A stretch of DNA of 64,000 bases from Paenibacillus psychroresistens (GTDB lineage: Bacteria > Bacillota > Bacilli > Paenibacillales > NBRC-103111), in contig NZ_CP034235.1 of the NCBI RefSeq assembly GCF_009728935.1, forward strand, positions 4,192,001 through 4,256,000, given 5' to 3'. The translations under genes were made by a program, and so were the position numbers. The notes beneath the pieces are model-generated. The model made no database searches. It was not told the DNA's origin and saw nothing but the letters and a program-made list of their open reading frames with translations. Below, piece by piece: positions 58,793 through 64,000 of this stretch (its first letter is position 1; each line of letters opens with the position of its first letter).

Positions 58793-59306
58793 TGTTTGTT
58801 AGCTCCTGCCTGTATTCCAAACCTTTGATCACATAACTCTCCATGGTTTTCTTCATCCTTAGTAGATCTTGCTCAGTTAGTTCACGAATGACTCTAGCCG
58901 GCGAGCCAAATGAAAGGGTAAACGGGGGGATTCTGTAATTCTCAGTAACAATGGATCCAGCACCAATAAGCGCATATTCACCAATGTCAGCACCATTCAA
59001 TACAATAGCGCCCATCCCAATCAGACTTCCTTTTGCAATACTACATCCGTGGATAATCGCTCCATGCCCTACTGAAACTTCATCATCGACCCAAAGCGGT
59101 TGATTTGTATTAACATGCCCCACACAACCATCTTGTATATTTGTTTTATGGCCTATATAGATCGGTGCTAGGTCTCCTCTTAGTACGGTATTGTACCAAA
59201 TGGAAGCATCTTGATGAATGGTGACATCTCCAATAATTTGAGTGCCTTCAGCAAGAAAAACATCTTTTTCTATTGTAGGATATATTCCTTTATAACTGAT
59301 TTGCAT
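58782..59306 (-). CDS. Gamma-carbonic anhydrase family protein
   Basis: This left-handed beta-helix (hexapeptide repeat) protein of about 174 residues is of the gamma-class carbonic anhydrase type (YrdA/YtoA-like). Hexapeptide rungs run from about residue 15 to 140 (DVTIHQDASIWYNTVLRGDLAPIYIG). The metal-type histidines are in GCVGHVNTNQ and SVGHGAIIHGC. Proteins of this group often lack measurable carbonic anhydrase activity, so the role is open. The frame opens at 59369, but GGAGTG precedes the ATG at 59306. Confidence 0.85.
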   Translation of the reverse strand: MQISYKGIYPTIEKDVFLAEGTQIIGDVTIHQDASIWYNTVLRGDLAPIYIGHKTNIQDGCVGHVNTNQPLWVDDEVSVGHGAIIHGCSIAKGSLIGMGAIVLNGADIGEYALIGAGSIVTENYRIPPFTLSFGSPARVIRELTEQDLLRMKKTMESYVIKGLEYRQELTNNEI

Positions 59307-59378
59307 GTAGATCACTCCATTCCTAGGTATAATATGGGTTAAGTTTGGAGTGATTGTAGCAATAACCATTCTCTATTG

Positions 59379-60521
59379 TCAATGCAGAGATTTAGACGTT
59401 AGCTCGCTGTCTAATTCAATTGCTTCTTCTTCCGCAACATAAACCCCTTGAATCAAGCTGCTTCCCAATTTGCTTACCTGCAAGACAGGTCCCAGTGTAG
59501 CATCCTCTCCTAAACGGATTATTCCTAGATGAAGCAGCATCATAATCATTCTTTGGTTGTAAATCGACTCTGATGCATCGTAATAATAGGGTTTAATCAG
59601 TGGTTCTAATACTTCACCTAATGAGGATACTGCAACCCAAGATTTAGCCAAACGGTCAAACCATTGGACCAAGGATTGAATATTAGGAATCGCTCCCTTA
59701 TAAAGCTTGATCCAGAACCGATACATCTGCAGCATATCCACCCGCTGATTAGCCGCAATCATCGCTTCCCCTGAAGCAGTTAAAACTAATAAATCACTTT
59801 TTTCAGCAATCAGATCATGAAAAAAACAATAATCATAGATAAACGAAAACCGACTGGGGTATTCCTTAAATTTACGCCCATAGCCAAAACGCCATGCTGT
59901 TTTAGTCACAGCTTCCTCCGATACCGAGAAATAATCATTAATAAGCTGCAGTGTCCTTTTATATAAATAGCCGTCTGCTGAAAGCTGAACTTCATTTTGT
60001 CCGATAAATTTAAGAAATAACGTAATATCATCACTTAATAGCCCCTGCTCATCCCGATAAACATTTGGATTTTCTGTCATGTAATAAATACGGGCTTTAA
60101 ATCGCACTGTTAGTGCATCCATAATTTTTCGTTTCAAATCTACGGGTACATGGAATAGATATTTAGTTTGCTGCGCATGTCCATTAAATAACCAGCCTCG
60201 TTGCTTGAACTGAGTAATCACATTGCGCGGATTCCACTTATCATCTTCCACTGTCTCAAACTTAGATTGTTTAACTCTGGCTAACAAATCCTCAAGGCTA
60301 TAAGCCCCCTTTTGATTGAAAACAAGATAATTAAGCAAGCGAATATCTTCTATTGCCAATGCATTCATCTGCTGTTCGAATGTATCTTTCTGATTTATCG
60401 CCACTAAAATAGATTGGATCAATTCATTTTTTGAATTTCCATTGCATTCACAAGCATAGTTTTTGGCAATCCGATTTAAATCATAAATATCCGCGTAACT
60501 TAGCATATCTGTGAGATTCAT
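59379..60521 (-). CDS. Unknown 380-residue protein, winged-helix-like
   Basis: I do not recognise this protein. It is soluble, with no signal peptide, and largely helical. Segments such as IRLLNYLVFNQKGAYSLEDLLARVKQ, VITQFKQRGWLFN and MMLLHLGIIRLGED look like winged-helix or helicase-associated repeats, as seen in the N-terminal part of XPB/Ssl2-like proteins. A strong ribosome binding site (AGGAGGG) precedes the ATG. It stands alone between the aminopeptidase and the carbonic-anhydrase-like gene. A DNA-binding or helicase-associated role is a guess. Confidence 0.55.
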   Translation of the reverse strand: MNLTDMLSYADIYDLNRIAKNYACECNGNSKNELIQSILVAINQKDTFEQQMNALAIEDIRLLNYLVFNQKGAYSLEDLLARVKQSKFETVEDDKWNPRNVITQFKQRGWLFNGHAQQTKYLFHVPVDLKRKIMDALTVRFKARIYYMTENPNVYRDEQGLLSDDITLFLKFIGQNEVQLSADGYLYKRTLQLINDYFSVSEEAVTKTAWRFGYGRKFKEYPSRFSFIYDYCFFHDLIAEKSDLLVLTASGEAMIAANQRVDMLQMYRFWIKLYKGAIPNIQSLVQWFDRLAKSWVAVSSLGEVLEPLIKPYYYDASESIYNQRMIMMLLHLGIIRLGEDATLGPVLQVSKLGSSLIQGVYVAEEEAIELDSELTSKSLH

Positions 60522-60611
60522 GTTATACCCTCCTAGAAATTTAGTAAGCCGTCTACTTAATTAACTGTCTAGTATTAAAATGGGTATAATTGGCGTTTTC
60601 TATTCCTTGGA

Positions 60612-60634
60612 ATGAAAAAAAGCCTTCTTGGAAG
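60612..60634 (-). terminator. Probable terminator of the M29 aminopeptidase gene
   Basis: The minus strand gives CTTCTTCCAAGAAGG followed by seven T. The stem is short, but the T-run is good, and it starts about 40 bases after the stop codon. Confidence 0.6.
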
Positions 60635-60675
60635 AAGACTGCAGGACCTTATTATTTCTATTTACTGAGCTTTGT

Positions 60676-61908
60676 TTATTTGAACCAGTTGCCATTCTTA
60701 AAAATAGGCACTTTTTTACCATCTGGCAATAAGCCATCTATATCGAGGTTTGCACGGCCAATCATGAAATCAACGTGCGTTAAGCTTTCGTTTAATCCCT
60801 GTTCACGAAGCTGGTCTTGGCTCATACTAAGCCCCCCTTCCAGACAGAAAGGAAACGCAAAACCAATGGCTAAGTGGCAAGCAGCGTTCTCATCAAAGAG
60901 CGTATTATTAAAGATCAGGTTAGTATTCGATATAGGCGAATCCATTGGAACAAGAGCGAGCTCACCTAGGTAGTGAGAACCTTCATCAGTTTCTACAAGC
61001 TGCTTTAGTGCTTCGTATCCTTGCTCTGCCTGATATTCCGTGATTCTGCCATCTACAAAAGTGAACGAAAATTTATCAATTAGCTTCCCATGATAGCTAA
61101 GCGGCTTACTGCTCGAAACAATTCCATTCACACTAGTTCTAATCGGTGATGTAAAAACCTCTTCCGTTGGCATATTGGGAATGAACTCAGTTCCAGCTTC
61201 ATTCACTGCTCCGGCAGATGCCCAGATATGCCCATCAGGCAAACCAATCGTTAAATCAGTTCCTGGGCTTCTAAAATGCAGCGATTTGAATCTTTGAGCA
61301 TTCAACCATTTCGCTTTGGCTTGCAGCATTTGAGCATGCTCTCTCCATGTAATTACCGGCTGCATCACGTTTGCACGAGTCGCCATAAATATCGCCTCCC
61401 ATAAGGCAGAGATGCGACTTCCTGCTTCTAAGTTTGGATATACAGTATCAGCCCAGGCTTGCGTTGGAACGGCAACAATGGACCATGCAACCTTGTTTTG
61501 CTGTAAAAATTCACGAAACGGTTGCAGTGCATGCTGCTGGGCATTATCCGATATAGCAATTCTCTGAGAATCGATTCCCTGCAGCAAATTCGGATCCTCC
61601 GCAACAATCCATAAAAAGGCCGCTCCCTCTTTAGCCATTTCAATTCTTCCAGTGATTCGCCATAATGGAAATTCAGCTAATGCCTCTTGAGGTGCGAGCT
61701 CCAATCTTGTCCGAGTAATTTGCTCGTCACTCCATTCAACATGCACGTAATTAGCTCCTATCCTATAAGCGTGCTCAGTCACCTTCCTTACAAACTCTAC
61801 GGCAATGACAGGTGAAATAATACATAAGGTTTGCCCAGATTGCAGATTCACCCCAACTTCTACAGCTAACATCGCATATTTTTCAAAGCTATCATGAAAA
61901 TCGCCCAT
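60676..61908 (-). CDS. ampS: M29 family aminopeptidase
   Basis: This metallo-aminopeptidase of about 410 residues belongs to the thermophilic M29 (AmpS/aminopeptidase T) family and hydrolyses N-terminal residues from small peptides. The metal-binding motifs are in NMPTEEVFTSP near residue 250, DEGSHYLGELALVP near 315, and HLAIGFAFPF ... NESLTHVDFMIG near 340-380. The ATG at 61908 with GGGGGT upstream gives the same length as Bacillus AmpS; the frame extends 10 codons further. Confidence 0.92.
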   Translation of the reverse strand: MGDFHDSFEKYAMLAVEVGVNLQSGQTLCIISPVIAVEFVRKVTEHAYRIGANYVHVEWSDEQITRTRLELAPQEALAEFPLWRITGRIEMAKEGAAFLWIVAEDPNLLQGIDSQRIAISDNAQQHALQPFREFLQQNKVAWSIVAVPTQAWADTVYPNLEAGSRISALWEAIFMATRANVMQPVITWREHAQMLQAKAKWLNAQRFKSLHFRSPGTDLTIGLPDGHIWASAGAVNEAGTEFIPNMPTEEVFTSPIRTSVNGIVSSSKPLSYHGKLIDKFSFTFVDGRITEYQAEQGYEALKQLVETDEGSHYLGELALVPMDSPISNTNLIFNNTLFDENAACHLAIGFAFPFCLEGGLSMSQDQLREQGLNESLTHVDFMIGRANLDIDGLLPDGKKVPIFKNGNWFK

Positions 61909-61961
61909 TATTATAACCCCCAAATAGTTTATAACCATTTAATCTACCTTAATTTTAATTC

Positions 61962-61998
61962 AAAAAAATATCCAGTCCTCAAAATTCGAGTGCTGGAT
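61962..61998 (-). terminator. Intrinsic terminator of the sigma/anti-sigma operon
   Basis: The minus strand reads ATCCAG, CTC, a loop, GAG, CTGGAT, then ATTTTTTT. It lies 15 bases past the anti-sigma stop codon. Confidence 0.75.
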
Positions 61999-62012
61999 CG
62001 AAGATTATTGAT

Positions 62013-62639
62013 TTATGATCGTGTTCTAGACAGCCAATTCATCGTTAGTAACGCACTGATTAGACCTAATAAAGAAAGAGCTAACCAATAGTTAGGAGTA
62101 TGAATATAAATTAATTTAATCGGTTCTACTATTAATGCACTCGTGCTGGCTACTGCCGTTTGAGAAAATGCATTCTTCTCTGCAACAATTTCTGAGCTTG
62201 TTGTGATTCCCGCTGCACTAGCTATTGTATTAAATCCAGATGGCGACGCTTCTTCTGCACTCAATGTAATGTGGCTGGGATAAATCAAATTGAAAAGAAA
62301 GCTAACTACAAAAACAGCTAAACATAGGGCAATAATCGCAGTCAAATTTCGTCTTAACTTATAGGGAATCTGATAGATGCGATCCGTTACAGGAATTCGC
62401 CAGGATTCATCCTCATAAATCCGGTTCATTACTTTGTCAGCAATTGGTGTCGATTTTCTTGGCATCCGTGGAATATCTTGCATCGAACGAATTAGGTTCA
62501 TACTCTCCGACCAAATTTCAAATTCTTCGGCGCAGACACGACATCGCAATATATGTTCATCCACACTTTTGCGACGCAAATCATCATCAGGGAGATCAAA
62601 ATATATCCCAAACAATTCTTGAATGTCATCACACTTCAT
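62013..62639 (-). CDS. Zinc-finger anti-sigma factor, membrane-bound
   Basis: This 208-residue protein has an N-terminal zf-HC2 type anti-sigma domain, with HILRCRVCAEEFEIW giving the His-x3-Cys-x2-Cys site near residues 29-36. A membrane helix lies near 95-117, with an extracytoplasmic segment and a second hydrophobic helix near 180-200. It begins one base after the sigma gene, so it is coupled to it and should inhibit it at the membrane. The two-helix topology differs from single-pass RsiW. The inducing signal is unknown. Confidence 0.85.
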   Translation of the reverse strand: MKCDDIQELFGIYFDLPDDDLRRKSVDEHILRCRVCAEEFEIWSESMNLIRSMQDIPRMPRKSTPIADKVMNRIYEDESWRIPVTDRIYQIPYKLRRNLTAIIALCLAVFVVSFLFNLIYPSHITLSAEEASPSGFNTIASAAGITTSSEIVAEKNAFSQTAVASTSALIVEPIKLIYIHTPNYWLALSLLGLISALLTMNWLSRTRS

Positions 62640-62640
62640 A

Positions 62641-63231
62641 TCAATTCATCCCTTCATATTCTTCGAATAACGGATCTGCAAAATAAGGCTCTAGCTGAAG
62701 CTTGACACTTGCTCTCGCTCTGAATAGCAGAGATTTAACGGCACTGACCGTTTGCCCCAATATATTAGCAATCTCTTGATATTCCAATTGATCGTACTCT
62801 CTTAAAATGAGCGCTGATCTTTGCTTTTCTGGTAGATTATTAATAGCTTCCCGAACCATAGTTACTTTTTCATTTCTCAATAGAGTAGGCTCTGGCATAG
62901 CATCAAAAGATGCGTATGGAGTGTACCCTCCTTGATCTAAAGATACGGGATTGTTCTTATGCTGCTTTCTTAACTCGCTCAATACCGTGTTGCGTGCAAT
63001 AGTATATAACCAAGTCGAAAAAGAGGCTTCAACCTCGCGAAAAGTTTGTAAGCTTCGATATGCTTTATAAAAAGTTTCCTGGCTCAAATCCTCAGCGACA
63101 GCTTCCATACCTGAACTTTTAAGCATATGAAAAATAAATGCGTAAATCTTTCGCTCATAGCGGCGCATCAGTTCAGCATAAAGTTCGGCATTGCCATCCT
63201 TAATTTCTCTAATTAACTGGGAATCGGTCAT
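62641..63231 (-). CDS. ECF (extracytoplasmic function) RNA polymerase sigma factor
   Basis: This 196-residue sigma factor has region 2 (about 25-92, AEDLSQETFYKAYRSLQTFREVEASFSTWLYTIARNTVLSELRK) and region 4 (about 125-178, LPEKQRSALILREYDQLEYQEIANILGQTVSAVKSLLFRARA). Region 1.1 and region 3 are absent, as expected for ECF proteins. GGAGGA precedes the ATG. It is encoded with a zinc-type anti-sigma factor. It is SigW-like in size, but the subgroup cannot be fixed. No correctly spaced ECF autoregulatory promoter was found. Confidence 0.92.
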   Translation of the reverse strand: MTDSQLIREIKDGNAELYAELMRRYERKIYAFIFHMLKSSGMEAVAEDLSQETFYKAYRSLQTFREVEASFSTWLYTIARNTVLSELRKQHKNNPVSLDQGGYTPYASFDAMPEPTLLRNEKVTMVREAINNLPEKQRSALILREYDQLEYQEIANILGQTVSAVKSLLFRARASVKLQLEPYFADPLFEEYEGMN

Positions 63232-63479
63232 TACAAGCGATCCTCCTCGTAATCCCTCGGTTCCTCCCTGTCATTTAATACTAATTTTACTATGACGGGA
63301 GTAAAAAGTTGCGGCGATTTATAAATATAATAACTTATGTTAACAAAAGAATGAGAATAGTACAAATAAATGGAAATTATCTACCTAAAAACTCTGTAAT
63401 TGTACAATTCTATAGGTTCGACTTTAAATCCTGCTTTTCGACATATTAAGATTATTTTTAGGACAACCTGATTTTGGGC

Positions 63480-63551
63480 AAAAAAAAGCCACCATCAACT
63501 GGTGGGAGCACATTGTGCAAAAAGGATAGGAGTGGAGAGAAACCATACTGT
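63480..63551 (-). ncRNA. Candidate small RNA of about 72 nt
   Basis: A consensus promoter (next entry) would start transcription near 63551. A C/U-rich unpaired stretch (TTTCTCTCCACTCCTATCC) follows, then GCACAATGTGC and a terminator: CCACCA, 5-base loop, TGGTGG, then CTTTTTTTT (63505-63480). No ORF with a ribosome binding site fits in it. The C/U-rich segment resembles the seed regions of Gram-positive small RNAs that pair with ribosome binding sites. The rest of the 63232-63640 gap shows no gene. Confidence 0.6.
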
Positions 63552-63557
63552 ACTTTT

Positions 63558-63587
63558 ATTATATTGTATCCGTTTACATTCTGTCAA
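63558..63587 (-). promoter_or_regulatory. Consensus sigma-A promoter of the candidate small RNA
   Basis: TTGACA (63587-63582), 18 bases, TATAAT (63563-63558) on the minus strand. Both hexamers are perfect. It points away from tyrA, and no protein gene follows on that strand for more than 300 bases. Confidence 0.85.
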
Positions 63588-63640
63588 TACTTTTTTGTAA
63601 GCGATTTCTTATCATGAACAAGCGGGAGTCTCCACTCATC

Positions 63641-64000
63641 CTATTGATGAATGGAATACTCTGGCTTTAGCAACTCCATTGCACGATCCATATCCAATTC
63701 ATTATGAAAGGACAATCGAAGTATACCTGGAACATCTTCTCTGCTTTCGTTAATTTGAATATTGCTGAGATTCACTCGATTGCTGCCTAATAATGTGGCA
63801 ATTTGTCCAATTACACCTGGGTGATCTGGAACATCCACATAAACATCAAACATAGCATTCAGCATGCCTTTACGACGTTCTGGCAGCTTACTGCGGAAAG
63901 TTCGTGCACTCTCAAATTGCTGCTCAATAGCTCCCCCATCATCCGCTTCAATACTTAGCTTGAATTGCTCCATAGCTAAGCCCCAATCCTGAAGCAGCTT
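63641..64000 (-). CDS. tyrA: Prephenate dehydrogenase, C-terminal part (runs off the right edge)
   Basis: The frame is open from the window edge to a TAG at 63641-63643, giving 119 residues. They include a C-terminal ACT domain (about 40-105, VYVDVPDHPGVIGQIATLLGSNRVNLSNIQI), the amino acid-sensing module of Gram-positive TyrA. An ATG at 63973 is internal, because the nine codons before it also read as protein. TyrA makes 4-hydroxyphenylpyruvate for tyrosine; tyrosine feedback through the ACT domain is likely. The position upstream of the ypi/qcr block matches Bacillus. Confidence 0.85.
   Translation of the reverse strand, partial: KLLQDWGLAMEQFKLSIEADDGGAIEQQFESARTFRSKLPERRKGMLNAMFDVYVDVPDHPGVIGQIATLLGSNRVNLSNIQINESREDVPGILRLSFHNELDMDRAMELLKPEYSIHQ

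Noticed and set aside
63292..63314. ECF-type promoter (GCAAC ... CGTC) before the sigma gene
   Set aside because: The AAC and CGTC words are only 11 bases apart; ECF promoters need about 16.
63494..63546. Small ORF starting ATG GTT TCT in the candidate small RNA
   Set aside because: It has no ribosome binding site and runs through the terminator hairpin.

Overview
The window is chromosomal DNA of a spore-forming, low-GC Gram-positive bacterium, most likely a Paenibacillaceae member (Paenibacillus or a near relative). The basis is gene content and order: the block tyrA ... ypiF-qcrABC-ypjA-ypjB-ypjC-ypjD-dapB-mgsA-bshB1-bshA-cca-birA-panBCD-dinG is the familiar Bacillales arrangement. It is accompanied by a spore germination receptor operon, a sporulation-associated ypjB, bacillithiol synthesis genes and a menaquinol:cytochrome c reductase. 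Base composition looks even (about 40% GC by eye). I saw no insertion sequence, prophage, integrase, tRNA, rRNA or CRISPR array, so this reads as core genome. Assignments come from protein motifs and remembered homologues; no database search was run.

Layout. 1-9458: the first 40 codons of parE at the left edge, a two-gene ABC exporter with an SGNH hydrolase, a rightward trio (winged-helix regulator, 79-residue unknown, ClpP paralogue), then a leftward set of a flavin-type PPOX protein, a tyrosine-phosphatase-like protein and a heterodimeric ABC exporter. 9459-19530: the double-headed dynamin-like protein DynA, a small unknown, endonuclease III, a GerMN lipoprotein with a cell-wall amidase, and leuCD with a divergent LysR gene. 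19531-32720: mtnU, a germination receptor operon in the order A-C-D-B behind a sigma-G-like promoter, then a rightward run mtnE-proB-proA-proC-mtnW-mtnX-mtnB. 32739-44915: dnaD, hbd-ackA, an intergenic tandem repeat, a short FtsH-like protease with a membrane-anchored partner, mtaD-tseB, a DUF47 protein, dinG-rex and a TPR protein. 44978-64000: panBCD with a long leader, birA, cca, the bacillithiol/dapB/ypj cluster, qcrABC, ypiF, a gamma-carbonic-anhydrase-like protein, an M29 aminopeptidase, an ECF sigma/anti-sigma pair, a candidate small RNA, and the C-terminal part of tyrA at the right edge.

How the genes fit together. Methionine salvage (mtnU, mtnE, mtnW, mtnX, mtnB and, on another route, mtaD) is partly interleaved with proline synthesis (proB, proA, proC). 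Amino acid and cofactor synthesis is represented by leuCD, dapB, tyrA and panBCD. Redox and thiol functions include rex, qcrABC and bshA/bshB1. Cell envelope and sporulation functions include the amidase with the GerMN lipoprotein, tseB, the ger operon and ypjB.

The most interesting signals are: (i) a short transcription unit between tyrA and the sigma gene with a consensus promoter and a terminator but no convincing ORF; (ii) a leader of about 190 nt before panB with bulged hairpins and a terminator; (iii) a hairpin that buries the ypjB ribosome binding site three bases after the ypjA stop codon; (iv) an FtsH-like protease lacking an extracytoplasmic domain, overlapped by a gene for a separate membrane-anchored protein; (v) a regulator/small protein/ClpP operon whose small protein ends in Met-Ala-Ala, like an ssrA-type degron; and (vi) a pentapeptide repeat inserted in the AMIN-like region of the amidase.
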